A stretch of DNA of 64,000 nucleotides, taken from Delphinapterus leucas (Eukaryota > Chordata > Mammalia > Artiodactyla > Monodontidae). Shown here in pieces: positions 23,986 to 35,391 of this stretch. The stretch spans positions 16,634,197 to 16,698,196 of the forward strand of contig NW_022098044.1 in assembly GCF_002288925.2 (NCBI RefSeq), written 5' to 3'. The translations under genes and the position numbers were made by a program. How positions within the stretch are numbered: position 1 is the stretch's first letter; every line of letters starts with the position of its first letter. The notes beneath the pieces were generated by a model, which had not been told where the DNA came from, ran no database searches, and worked only from the letters and a program-made list of their open reading frames with translations.

Positions 23986-25084
23986 CAAAGGGGAGAGCAG
24001 AGGAGGGGTGAATAATGCGTGGCTAAGTTTGATTCATGTGCTGGTAGAGGGTGAAGATTTATGATGGTTTCTCTAGACAGTCTCCAATGAGGCAGGAAAG
24101 TTTCCCCAAAGCAAAATCAGGTGAAGGGTTGCTTAAATGGTCTAAAGAACAAAAACCAACGGCCGACATGTCAGCCAACAATGACAATATACTGAAATAA
24201 AGTGAGAATAGAGGTATGTACAAAGAGCGTATGTCTGAGAACTGTGTTCTTTTCCTCTTGAGCTGGAGGGTGGGGAACAAAGCTGGCCTTGTGCTGGAGC
24301 TGGTAGTCTCTGTTTTAAAGGTGAATGTGGAGGAGGAACTGACACAGGTACTTTGGGCCATAACCACAAAGCATATTATTTCACCGATCCTTTCATTTAC
24401 CAATGTATAGCACACTCGCTTATAAAGGGAGCAAGGACAGAAAACAAACTTCTAGGGTGAAAAAAAATCAACACGAGAGAGTTGCGAAGAATTATATTAA
24501 TTGATAGAGATACATACAATTTGACCACGTTCTTCTGATATTAGGGGTATTTTGGAACCCTGGTTGACAAACTTTGAAAAAACGTTGGGCATTTTAAGTA
24601 AGGCAGACAAGCAAAAAGCAAACCTCCTCCAAAAGTAAACTCTTCACCACCACTGATTTTAACTGCTTCTGTAAAAGAAAATTACTAAAATAAGTAGCAA
24701 GAAGAATGGCCTTTAGATTCTGAGAAGCTGGGAGCTAACAGGAACCTTAAAATTCACCAAATTCATTCATTAAGCAGACAGGGGTAAAATGTTAATAATA
24801 AAAGACTACTGTACCTTCTCCACTTGACTAAGTGGTCACTGAAAAGCCAGGATTATTAAATGGCTAATTAACTGGACAGATCAGAGGAAGATCTCATCCA
24901 TAACAGTCAAAAATTCTTCTGCTGGTTTTAGACAACTTCTAATATCCCTTCCTATTTAGGGCACTATATGGAAAGGGAAGCAATCCTATTACATAATTTC
25001 TCAGAAAAAGAAGCCATGTTTTCCTAAAGTGGGAAAAGGGCCTACCAAAGAGAAAAACAAAACAAGATGGAATCCCCCTGGATA
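23986..25084. other. Unique intergenic DNA
   Basis: Nothing recognised. Short frames on both strands at 24059-24415 have no similarity that I know. Confidence 0.45.
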
Positions 25085-25395
25085 TAAAAGTTTACATAAC
25101 AAAAATACAAATACTGTATGATACCACTTATATGTTACTGAAAATAGGCATATTCATAGAGACTGAAAGTGAAATAGTGTTTACCGTGGGTTGGGGAGGG
25201 AAAAATGGGGAATTATCATTTAATAGGTACAGAGTTTCAATTTGAGATGAAGAAAAAGTTCTGGAGATAAATAGCAATGATGGTTGTACAACATTGTGAA
25301 TGTACTTAATGCCACTGAATTGTACATTTAAAATAGTTAAAATGGTGCATTTTATGTTATGTATATTTTATCACAATAAAAAAAAATTTAAAAAA
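25085..25395 (+). repeat. Old L1 3'-end
   Basis: ACCACTTATATGTTACTGA, AAAGTTCTGGAGATAAATAG, TTGTACATTTAAAATAGTT and an A-rich tail are shared with 12570-12800. Confidence 0.75.
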
Positions 25396-26350
25396 ATATA
25401 AGTAGCAAGAATAGCAGCTTTTGATGAGATAGTAATGAGATGTCACAAATAAATTACCTAATTACACAGGAAACAAATAAATTAATGTTACAAAAAATTT
25501 TTTAGGTAAACCCTTAATTACTATTCCACAATCCATACTTTAAGAACTTAATATATAGAACATAGTAAGTATAATTATTATACAAAAAATAATGACATTG
25601 TAAAAAACAAATGGAGAAGGTGTTAGCCTGTTCAAAGTTATGATTATTTCCTGCGTACAAGCCTACAATCTGGAAACAGATCAGGCCTGAACTACGTCAG
25701 CGGAGTTTCACTTTGTAAAGGATATGGATTGAGAATGGGGATTACATCCTATTTCTGGGTCCTGGAGAGGCCAAGCAGTGGTCAAGGTCACTCTGCTAGC
25801 ACAGACATGCTCCAAGGCCAGAACCTAGAAGCAGGATAGATCTCGGTATGTGTTAGCTGCCGTGGGGGTTGTGAAGGCCACCATCCCATCAATGTAGGAG
25901 CTTACAGATCAAGCTGGATTTGCTAATCCCTACTCAAAGAGCAGGATTGGAGGTGAACGATTGCTAATTATTATCCCATTTTGTGTACGGAGCTGTTTAA
26001 ATGTGTTTTTTTCCTCTGTGATCTCATCTGACCATCACACTTAACTGTCCTGCAAAGAAAATGCGGCAGATATAACCATCCTTGTTTTAGGACTGAGGAA
26101 GTCGTGAGGGTGAGGTCCAGGAAGTCCAAGTCTTGAAGCTTTTAATGGCAGAGTTGAGGTCAGAACCAAAGCCTTTTGGATACCAGGGTCCCTTTTCTCC
26201 AATTCTACCCTAATGGCAGGACTGGGATTAAGGTGAAGGCACTTGCCTCAGGCACAAAATTTAAGAAGCACCAAATCAAGACAAATACTATTTTAATGTA
26301 ATATTTTAAAAAGTGAAAATTAATGCTAAAATATCCCTGATGAACAAAAT
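25396..26350. other. Unique intergenic DNA with a possible MIR scrap
   Basis: Sequence near 26020-26110 (TGTGATCTCATCTGACCATC) may be diverged MIR. Nothing else is seen. Confidence 0.35.
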
Positions 26351-26362
26351 ATCAAACATTTA

Positions 26363-26663
26363 TTTATTTTTAAAATTAATTTTTATTGGAGTATAGTTGC
26401 TTTACAATGTTGTGTTAGTTTCTGCTGTATGGCACAGTGAATCAGCTATACGTATACATATATCCCTTCTTTTTTGGATTTCCTTCCCATTTAGGTCAAC
26501 ACAGGGCACTGAGTGGAGTTCCCTGTGCTATACAGTACGTCTTTATTAGTTATCTATTTTATGCATAGTAGTGTATATATGTCGATCCCAATCTCCCAAT
26601 TCATCCCACCACCCCCTCTCCCCACTTGGTATCCATACATTTGTTCTCCACATCTCTGTCAAC
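26363..26663 (-). mobile_element. 5'-truncated L1 insertion
   Basis: Antisense L1 3' end (TTTTTATTGGAGTATAGTTG, TTTCTGCTGTATGGCACAG, GTTCCCTGTGCTATACAGTA). A 12-bp duplication, ATCAAACATTTA, lies at 26351-26362 and 26664-26675. Confidence 0.88.
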
Positions 26664-26675
26664 ATCAAACATTTA

Positions 26676-28429
26676 AATCAAGACCGGGTGTTTGCTTGTT
26701 CTCTGACCCTGCGTTATTGTGTAATGGGAATAGCTGTTTCCCATCAGCCTGAGGTTTCCAGGTCCCCTAGGCCAGCTCATCCCCCTCTCATGGGTTTATG
26801 AGGGTTGACGATGGTGTGCAAACAGATGGGGCAATGTGGGGCTTTCTACAGAGTCATGGTTTTTGATTGTAGAGGAGTATCAGAACCTGGCTGGCATCGG
26901 AGAGCCAGGGAACAGCCAAGTCCAGGTTGGATCTCACAACTGAGGATGCCAAGGTCCCTGTGCTTTGCTTGCTGCTGTACCACCTCTGTTCACTCTCTCT
27001 CTTCCCAGTGCCTATACCTACTAAAGAGAAAACATGTCAAGGAATCTCTACTGCACCCTGAAAATGATAAGAGCCCAGGTAAAGTCCCAAGGAGTTCTCA
27101 GGATGGTGATACTTCTGGTTGTCTGGTCAGGGGTTATTGCATAACATGCCCATGCTCCAGGGAGTCTATCAGAGTGCCAGGGGCAAGATCTATTTTTGAC
27201 CACCGACATACATGGTGTGTCCTACATTTAAGGAGCTCTAATAAGTGGAAAATTCTATTCACATAAGAAGTACATTAAATTGTGATGAGCTACTTTGGCT
27301 AAATCATGCAGAAGCCCATTCAGTATCGAGGTCTCCTAATCTATTCAATGGAATTTGATTTACAGTTGGTGGGTATCTTAATAGAGCAAATCTTCCATCA
27401 GCTGTTATTTGAGCATCTACAACTGTGCAGTGGTAAACAAAGTCTAAGTCAAGGTCTCTGCCCCAGTCAAGCCACGTGGAGGCTACTCAGGGAGATGTGA
27501 TCCATATACCCAAATAGACAAATACTAACTTACGATAAGAGCCCACTGACTACTGAATAACATAGCCCTTAACTCACAGAAATTCCAGGGAGGGAAAGTA
27601 GTCACTTTGGAAGACAGAAAACAGAATAGTTTGCATGAACTGGTTCTGTCCAACGAGCACAGCCCACTGTGCTCACTGGAGATGTGGGCTGCACACATTG
27701 GAGGGTTGTGCAAAGGTTAGGGGCAGTCAGATGCAAGACAGGATCACAGGAGCGTGACACCATCCATCTGGCTGAGTAGTTGCTTTATGAAGCTGGCAAA
27801 GCACCAATCTGACGCTTGAAAGTGGCTAGGGGGAGATGACTGAGAAAGAAATGGCTGAATCTCTCAGAAGAAAGCAGGGACAGCACCATGTCAGGAAGGT
27901 CCAGGTCTGAAGAGTTCCAAAAGGTGAGGGGTCAGTGTGTGATACAGGAGGAAAGTCAAGGAGAGAAACACTTGAAATTGACAGCCATCTCTGTAGAGGA
28001 GGGAGTGTCGTGATGGCATGACTTCACAGGGGCTCTACCCATCGGTTTGTCTGATACTGAACTTGCCCTTGACTCTGCAGTCTTTGAGCCAACAGATAAA
28101 ACATAATCACACTCCAATTCATCTTAGTGTGATCCTTATAATAAAATTTGGAGCATCTTTGGAAAGACACTGGGGAAACTAGTTACATTAATTGCTTTCA
28201 GAGAGGAGTGCTGGGTGGAATGGGAACAGAGGTGGGAGACTTTTCACTGTATACCCTTTGTACACTTTGAATTTTGAACCAGGTGTTAACTATTTAAAAC
28301 CTTTTTAAAAATCAAAACATAAAATCCACGTGTGTTGAAAAAAATGAATGAAATAGGAAAAAAATGTTTCAGGAGTACCATCTTCACGGGATCCTCCATC
28401 AAAAAACAAGCAAACAAACAAATTTTTGA
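26676..28429. other. Largely unique intergenic DNA
   Basis: A 153-codon frame at 26805-27266 shows no recognisable domain or splice context. A short stretch at 28240-28310 (TTTTCACTGTATACCCTTTG) resembles an old LINE 3' end. Nothing else is recognised. Confidence 0.45.
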
Positions 28430-29110
28430 AATTTTTAAAGAAACAGCCTTATTGAGGTATAATTAACATACGATAAGCTGCATATATTTAAAGTGTACAA
28501 TTCGATACGTTTTGATGTGCATTTACATCTGCGAAACTATCAGCTTAAAAAAGATAACGAACATATTCATTACCTTTGGAGGTTTCTGCATGCCCTTTGA
28601 TGCCCCTGTTTTACATCCCTCCCCAACCTTTCTCCCATCTCCAGGCCACCAAAGCACTGATCTGCTTTCTATTAGTTTGCATTTTCTAGAATTTTATATA
28701 AATGGAATCATATAGTACGTACTCTTTTTTTTTGGCTTCTTGTACTCAAGCAGAAATATTATTGAGATCAACACTGTTGCCTGTATCAACAGCGTATTCA
28801 TTAAAAACTGTTGAGTAGTATTCTTTTTTCTTCTTTTGGCTGTGCTACGCGGCTTGTGGGATCTTTGTTCCCTGGCCACGGATTGAACCCGGGCCCTTGG
28901 TAGTGAGAGTGTGGACTCCTAACCACTGGACTGCCGGGGAATTCCCGAGTAATATTCCATTTTATAGACACGCCACCTGGGTAAATATGCTAAGTACGTT
29001 TAACTGTAAAGAAACTGCTAAACTTTTCCAAAGTGGTTGTACCGTTTGGCATTTTTCACCAGCAAGGTATGACAGTTTCAGTTGCTCTATATCTTCACCA
29101 CCTAGCAGAG
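28430..29110 (-). repeat. Old L1 remnant split by a SINE
   Basis: Antisense L1M-type sequence: TTATTGAGGTATAATTAACA, TATAAATGGAATCATATAGT and GAGTAATATTCCATTTTATA. A SINE interrupts it at 28815-28946. Confidence 0.7.
28815..28946 (-). mobile_element. Short CHR-type SINE
   Basis: On the minus strand it begins GGAATTCCCCGGCAGTCCAG and holds GGTTCAATCCGTGGCC. The words GAGTAGTATTC and GAGTAATATTC on either side look like the duplicated target. Confidence 0.8.
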
Positions 29111-29411
29111 TGTTTTTATTTTTATTTTTCTTCTTCCAGTTTAATTGAGATAGAACTGACATATAGTATTGTATAAGTTTAAGATATACAGCATAATGAT
29201 TTGACTTTCATCCATCATAAGTGATTCTCACAATAAGTTTAGTGAACATCCATCATCTCATATAGGTACAAAATTAAAGAAATAGAAAAAAATTTTTTTC
29301 TCTTGTGATGAGAACTCTTAGGATTTACCCTTTTAACAACCTTCATGTATAACATACAGCTGTGTTCATTATATTTACCATGTTGTACCTTACACCCCGC
29401 TGGCATAATCT

Positions 29412-29756
29412 TTTATTTTAATTAATTTATTTATTTATTTATTTATATTTTAATTTTTCCTGCATTGGGTCTTCATTGCTGCACACGGGCTTTCTCTAGT
29501 TGCAGCAAGCGGGGGCTACTCTTCGCTGTGGTGCGCAGGTTTCTCATTGCGGTGGCTTCTCTTGTTGCAGAGCAGGGGCTCTAGGCATGTGGGCTTCAGT
29601 AGTTGTGGCTCGTGGGCTCTAGAGCACAGACTCAGTAGTTATGGTGTACGGGCTTAGTTGCTCCCCAGCATGTGAGATCTTCCCGGACTAGGGCTCGAAC
29701 TCGTGTCCCCTGCATTGGCAGGTGGATTCTTAACCACTGCGCCACCAGGGAAGTCC
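29412..29756 (-). mobile_element. CHR-1-type SINE
   Basis: Minus-strand copy with a (TTTA)n tail at 29420-29450 and the 5' end GGACTTCCCTGGTGGCGCAG. The lower GC and more substitutions mark it as older than its neighbour at 29767. Confidence 0.88.
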
Positions 29757-29766
29757 CCAGTCTTTT

Positions 29767-29964
29767 TTTTTCCCGGCACGCGGGCCTCTCACTTTTGTGG
29801 CCTCTCCCGTTGCGGAGCACAGACTCCGGACGCGCAGGCTCAGCAGCCATGGCTCACGGTTCCAGCCACTTCGCGGCATGTGGGATCTTACCGGACCGGG
29901 GCACGAACCCGTGTCCCCTGCATCGGCAGGCGGACTCTCAACCACTGCGCCACCAGGGAAGCCC
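29767..29964 (-). mobile_element. CHR-2-type SINE
   Basis: Minus-strand young cetacean SINE, GGCACGCGGGCCTCTCACTT ... CACCAGGGAAGCC. The duplication CCCAGTCTTTT lies at 29756-29766 and 29965-29975. Confidence 0.9.
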
Positions 29965-29976
29965 CCCAGTCTTTTA

Positions 29977-30175
29977 TTTATTTAGATATTTTAAAACATC
30001 TCTATTGCAGTATAAGTGCCTTACAATGTTGTGTTAGTTTCTGCTATATAACAAAGTGAATCAACTATAAGTATACATATATCCCCATATCTCCTCCCTC
30101 TTGCGTCTCCCTCCCACCCTCCCTATCCCATCCCTCAAGGTGGTCACAAAGCACCAAGCTGATCTCCCTGCGGCA
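29977..30175 (-). mobile_element. Truncated L1 3'-end
   Basis: TATTGCAGTATAAGTGCCTT, TTGTGTTAGTTTCTGCTATA and ATCTCCTCCCTCTTGCGTCT. The duplication CAGTCTTTTA lies at 29967-29976 and 30176-30185. Confidence 0.85.
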
Positions 30176-30270
30176 CAGTCTTTTAAACTTTCAAGTTCCT
30201 ATTATGCACATAGTGGCGTCTCACTGTGGTTTCAATTTGGATTTCCTCAGTGACTAATGATACTGAGCAT

Positions 30271-30394
30271 CTTTTTTTTTTTTTTTTTGGCGAGCCGCAT
30301 GGCTTGCAGGATTAGTTCCCCAACCAGGGATTAAACCCGGGTCCCCAGCAGTGAAAGCACCTAGTCCTAACCACTGGACCGCCAGGGAATTCCC
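30271..30394 (-). mobile_element. Short CHR-type SINE
   Basis: Poly-T, then GGCGAGCCGCATGGCTTGCA ... ACTGGACCGCCAGGGAATTC. The duplication CTGAGCAT lies at 30263-30270 and 30395-30402. Confidence 0.85.
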
Positions 30395-30640
30395 CTGAGC
30401 ATTTTTTCATGTGCTTATTTACCATCTGTATATCTTCCTTGGTGAACTCTTTATATATTTTGCCCATTTAAAAACTTGCATTGCTTATTATTATTGAATG
30501 TTGAGAGTTCTTTATATATTCTGGCTATAATTCCTACCTCAAATAAGTGATTTGCAAATATTTTGTCCCAACCTGCGGCTTTTCATTTTCTTAACAGTTT
30601 TAAAAATGAGATGTTTCTAATTGTTATGAAGTCAAGTTAT

Positions 30641-30880
30641 GGATTGTTTCTTTTATGGCTCATGCTCTCTTTCCCCAGGTACTCTGCCCTGGTAACTCCA
30701 GCCACCTTGCTCTCCCTGGACTCCCAGCCCATCTCCTCAGTTCAGGGAGATAGTGGGGCTCTGCCTGGGTTACCCCTCCCAGTACTAAGGCTTGGAGACA
30801 TAGTTGTATTCCAGACAGTAAGCTGGGGCAATAGCAGTGCTCATCTCATTTACTTCCTGCACTCAAGAATCACAGTCCTG
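30641..30880. other. Unique segment between insertions
   Basis: Nothing recognised. Confidence 0.4.
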
Positions 30881-31080
30881 GGCTTCCCTGGTGGCGCAGT
30901 GGTTGAGAGTCCGCCTGCCGATGCAGGGGACGCGGGTTCGTTCCCCGATCCGGGAAGATCCCACGGTCACGAGCTAGGCCCATGAGCCATGGCCGCTGAG
31001 CCTGTGCGTCCAGAGCCTGTGCTCCGCAACGGGAGAGGCCACAAAGGTGAGAGGCCCGCGTACTGCAAAAAAAAAAAAAA
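30881..31080 (+). mobile_element. CHR-2-type SINE
   Basis: It starts GGCTTCCCTGGTGGCGCAGT and ends GGCCCGCGTACTGC followed by about 14 A. An L1 3' end follows without a gap. Confidence 0.92.
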
Positions 31081-31264
31081 GATAACTAATAAGAACCTAC
31101 TGTATAGCACAAGGAACTCTACTCAATACTCTGAAATGACCTATGTGGGAATAGAATCTAAAAAGGAGTGGATATATGTATATCTATAGCTGATTCACTT
31201 TGCTGTACACCTGAAACTAACACAACATTGTAAATCAACTATACTCCAGTAAAAAAATTTTTTA
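31081..31264 (+). repeat. L1 3'-end fragment
   Basis: AACTAATAAGAACCTACTGT, GATTCACTTTGCTGTACACC and TAAATCAACTATACTCCAGT plus an A-rich tail: the extreme 3' end of a young L1, sense strand. Confidence 0.88.
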
Positions 31265-32685
31265 AAGTAAAAAACAGAACTTGTTATAAATGTGGACAGC
31301 TAACCTTGGACAGGTTAGCTGGTATTCAGAGCAATAAAAATACATGAACTCTCCCCTACTGAAAAACTCCCCCTGCCAAAAATAAAACATGACCCAGGTT
31401 CTTACAGTGGGTATCTGTTCCCTATGATTTTGGCCACACAAACCTGGGGAGGAAGGCAGTGTTTGCACAGTATTTTTTATAATGACATCTCTTGGTTTGC
31501 TGGTTCAGAATCCATTCCTCCTGCTTTTGGTAGTAGCAACTCGATTTTATTTCCCCCTCACAAGTTTGTGGTGTCCATCTCAGAACTCCAGAGCAATGAC
31601 AGATCTGGCCAGCCAGCCACTGCTTCAGAGATGGGCATGTGACACAGGCTGAGCCAATCATCAAACATGCTAAGAGATTTTTGTGCAGAGGTCAATAGAA
31701 GGTTTAGGAACAAGACTTGATTTCCTGGTGGTCATTTTGCCACCACGTGGGAAGGGCCTTCCTGAAAGAAGCTGACAGAGTAGAGGGCAGAGCTGAGAGG
31801 TGGGGAGAGTCCTGATGGCTTACCTGTACTCATTCATGATTGTTCCCTTTCCCTGCCAGAGGTTACCCATTCTCCTGAGTTTTGACTTCATTTGAGTTAA
31901 TCATTCTCTTTCTTTTTAAAATATAGTTTTGAAAAAACCCACCTAGATAGGTCTCCCTGAACAGTTATCATTTAATTTTGAAAATCTGGTTGCAAGCACA
32001 CACCTAGCTATCATGAGATATTGCCAGAGTTAGATGAAGGCTCCCAGGAGAAGACAGAGAAAACGGCCTGCAGGTTGTAGGCTGACTGCAGCTTCCCTGG
32101 AAAGTTACCAGAACCTCTCCTAGGTAATGTCATGAGTGAACCCTGGAGAAGACATGGTGGCATCATAGTCGGAGGATTGGTAGGACAAGCGTAGGAGGCA
32201 GGTGTGAGACGTGTGGCACTTATGTGGTCGGGGAGTATGCTGCTCTCTTTTTATCTGCTTCTCACCTCAGCCTAGGAGTAGATCAAAGCAGACCATGTCT
32301 GTGGGGGAAGAAATAAGTCTTCAGCTGGTCTAGGTGGCAAGCCTTACAGAGGAGAGAGGAACTTTATCAATACATGGTCCAAGATAGGTCATGTACAGAT
32401 TAGAATCTGGGTCAGGTTCACCTGGTTATGAACAATGGCAGGCAGCATCCGGATGAAGCCATCGTCATGTCTGTCTCTTGGGTTACACTGCTCCAGTTCT
32501 GACTGGTGGCCGTCTGGAGCACAGTAGACAGCCTGGAATCTCCCTGTACCATCCACCCAAGGATTCTGTTTGCCTGCCTTTTGCAATAAATCTCCTCTGT
32601 CCTCTATCTTATGACTTCCTCTTTCTTGGTTTGCTCCCTTGTGGAATCCATTTTCCAATAGCTCCTTGAGAAAGCATGCATGAGA
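31265..32685. other. Unique or unidentified intergenic DNA
   Basis: No exon is recognised. The part around 32550-32660 (TTTTGCAATAAATCTCCTCT) has an LTR-like polyadenylation signal and could be the end of an unidentified LTR; support is weak. Confidence 0.35.
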
Positions 32686-33500
32686 GGTAAAATTTTTTGA
32701 AATTTTGCATGAAAATTGTCTTCCTCCTATCCTCCTATTTACTAGATGACTTGGCTAAGTATTAATTTTAAGTTGAAATTCATTTTCCCTCAGCATTTTA
32801 AAGATGTTGCTTCACTATCTTATTTTATTTGCGGTACGCGGGCCTCTCACTGTTGTGGCCTCTGCCGTTGCGGAGCACAGGCTCCAAACGCGCAGGCCCA
32901 GCGGCCATGGCTCATGGGCCCAGCAGCCCCGCGGCATGTGGGATCCTCCCGGACCGGGGCACGAACCCACGTCCCTTGCATTGGCAGGCAGACTCCCAAC
33001 CACTGCGCCACCAGGGAAGCCCCACTATCTTCTTGATTCCAGTGATGTTACTGAGAAGCCTGAAGCTGTTGATTCCTGGTCCTTTGTATGTGGCTTTTTT
33101 CCCCCTTGAAGCTTGTAGAATCTTTTCTTTGCCTCCTGTGTTTTGGAATTTCACGATGATGGGCCTCAGTGTGTGTAATTCATCTGTTGGTCTTGTTTGT
33201 TGATCAGCCTTTCCATCTGGAAATTGTGTCCTTCAAGTCTGGGAAATCTTGAATTATTTAGTCAATAATTCTTTCCAATTCCTTATCTTTGTTTTCTTTT
33301 TCTGGAGTTTCTATTATTCAAATGTTGAACCTACATGACTTGTCCTCTAATTTTCTCTACTAGTGTCCATCTCTGTCCTTTACGCTTTGTTTTCTGTGAG
33401 TTTCCTCCAATTTTATTATCCTTTCTATTGAGTTTTCCATTTCTGTCATAATGTTTTTGATTTCCAAGAGTTCTTTTTGGTTCTTTGAATTATTTCTTTC
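32686..33500. repeat. Old LINE-like repeat split by a SINE
   Basis: AAATTTTTTGAAATTTTGCA, CTGATTCCAGTGATGTTACTG-like and TGGTCCTTTGTATGTGGC through TTTTCTGGAGTTTCTATTAT form a common mammalian interspersed repeat that I recognise but cannot name. It runs on both sides of the SINE at 32822-33022. Confidence 0.5.
32822..33022 (-). mobile_element. CHR-2-type SINE
   Basis: Minus-strand copy: GCGGTACGCGGGCCTCTCAC at the left, GGGGCTTCCCTGGTGGCGCA at its 5' end. The duplication CACTATCTT lies at 32813-32821 and 33023-33031. Confidence 0.92.
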
Positions 33501-34169
33501 CTTGTTTCATGGATGCAATGTCATCTCTTTTCTTTTTGAAATACTAATGATGATTAAGAAATTTTATTTTTTGATGTCTTTTCCCTCACCGTCTGTTTTT
33601 CATTTAGGTTATTATTATTGTTTTCCCTGTTGGTTTTGGTCTTTATCTTTCATGTGAGAAGTTTTCTTTAGTTGTTTGCCATTAACCATTTATTCCCGAT
33701 TAAGAGCACAGATTAAAAGGCTGTTTGGAAGCTCTGAGTGTGGTATTGGGCCTTGTTGTGTCTTAGCCAAGGTTTCTCCCAAAGCAGAGTCCAAGAATTA
33801 CACAGAGGAAGCTCATTTAGGAAGTGATCCAAAGAAGCAGAAATGAGGGATAGTGGAAGGGAAAAAAGCAGAGAGAAAGCCAGTATAAGCGTTAGATATG
33901 TCATCCAGCTGGTCATTGCTGCCGTGACTGGTGCTGCATTCCATGGGATATCCTGAGTCTTGTGGGATGTGTATCAGAACTGTCCACTCAGGGGATGAAA
34001 GAGGGAAGCCTTTGTCCTCAAAGGTAGCCCCACAGATGTGATTGTCCCTGAATTTCTGGGTTCACAGGCCTGAATGCTGATACTGAGTGGTTCTGCAGAC
34101 CCACATAGATGTTAAAGCTGCTTTGGGACAGAAAGCAAGATTCAGGGAGGAGATAGGTGTAGATATAGA
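33501..34169. other. AT-rich intergenic DNA
   Basis: The first part may continue the old LINE-like repeat. Nothing else is recognised. Confidence 0.35.
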
Positions 34170-34555
34170 TATTATAAGGAATTGGCTCATGTGATTATGC
34201 TGAGAAGTCCCATGATCTCCCATCTGCAAACTGGAGACCAGAAGAGCCAATTGTGTAGTTCTAGTCCAAGTCCAAAGGCCTGAGAACCAGGAGAGCCAAT
34301 GGTGTATGTTTCAGTCTGAGTGTAGGACCCAGCTCAAAAACTATAAGGTGGAGAGACTGAATTCTCTCTTCGTCTGCCTTTTTTGTTCTACTCAGGCTCT
34401 CAACAGATTGGGTGAAGCCCAATATCTGCTCTACTCAGTCTACCAATTCAAATGCTAATCTCATCCAGAAACACCCTCACAGTCACACCTAGAAATAATA
34501 GTTAATATCTGGGCAGCCTGTGGCCAGTCAAATTGACACATGAAACTAACTATCC
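34170..34555 (+). repeat. Old interspersed repeat, copy C (5'-less)
   Basis: ATAAGGAATTGGCTCATGTG, GAAGAGCCAATTGTGTAGTT, CTAATCTCATCCAGAAACAC and CAAATTGACACATGAAACTA. It has the same 3' half as 5355-5805 and 18548-19020, with a duplicated middle (GAGAGCCAATGGTG). Confidence 0.65.
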
Positions 34556-34792
34556 CACTTGCTCTGGGAAGCTGTACGGAACTTGATGGAACAGTGGCTG
34601 CAACTCTGGGTAGAGTAAGAGGTGAGGCCAAGAGAATTAGGGGCAGTGCACAAAAGGTGTCTGATACATTGATCCTGAGCGTCACTGAAGGGTGACCTGG
34701 TTGGACCATGTTAGGAGTTAGAAGGTGCCCCCGTGTCAGATCCTGTGGGCCTTCCTCATAGACTGAGTAGATTCCTCAAAAAGAGTCTTCCA

Positions 34793-35010
34793 GGTTTCCC
34801 TGGTGGCGCAGTGGTTGAGAGTCCGCCTGCCAATGCAGGGGACACGGGTTCGTGCCCTGGTCCGGGAAGATCCCACATGCCGCGGAGCGGCTGGGCCCGT
34901 GAGCCATGGCTGCTGAGCCTGCGCGTCCGGAGCCTGTGCTCCGCAGCGGGAGAGGCCACGGCGATGAGAGGCCCGTGTACTGCAAAAAAAAAAAAAAAAA
35001 AAAAGAAAGA
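34793..35010 (+). mobile_element. CHR-2-type SINE
   Basis: GTTTCCCTGGTGGCGCAGTG through GAGAGGCCCGTGTACTGC and a long poly-A (34984-35004). The imperfect duplication AAGAGTCTTCCA / AAAAGTCTTCCA flanks it. Confidence 0.92.
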
Positions 35011-35375
35011 AAAAGTCTTCCAATCTCCGACTGAAAGGTGAATGTCACATTGCCAGCATCCTAAGAGCCAAATGGGGCAAGACAACTGGAGTCGCCGAAT
35101 TTGCTATGCATCCGGCCTCTGGATCCCCCCATCTCCAGTGTGGTACCTATGCCCTCCGTGTGCCTGACATCCTTCAGACCAGAGACTCTTCTTGCAGAAT
35201 AAATCTCCAATCTTCTGCTGGGATCAGGGATGGGATGTGGGATCTAACTGCTTCTCAAACTGCTTTCACTCAGCTCTCCTTATTTTAGCCTTCCCCTCCA
35301 CCCTCAGTCCCAGTGGTCCCCAGTTCTGGTTTCTGAGCCTTCTGAGTGTAAGTCAGGTTGGATCTCAGTTTTCTC
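35011..35375. other. Unidentified intergenic DNA, LTR-like features
   Basis: Contains CAGAATAAATCTCCAATCTT near 35195. No gene is recognised. Confidence 0.3.
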
Positions 35376-35391
35376 AGGCCTGCTAAATTTT

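Larger units (their letters stand above)
29125..30640 (-). repeat. Old L1 host of a nested insertion cluster
   Basis: Antisense L1 3'UTR (TTTAATTGAGATAGAACTGA, ACATCCATCATCTCATATAG, CATTATATTTACCATGTTG) and ORF2 end (GAACTCTTTATATATTTTGC, TTTGCAAATATTTTGTCCC) are cut into pieces by three SINEs and an L1 3' end, each listed separately. Confidence 0.65.

Noticed and set aside
26805..27266. 153-codon plus frame
   Set aside because: No recognisable domain, homologue, promoter or splice context; consistent with chance in 64 kb.
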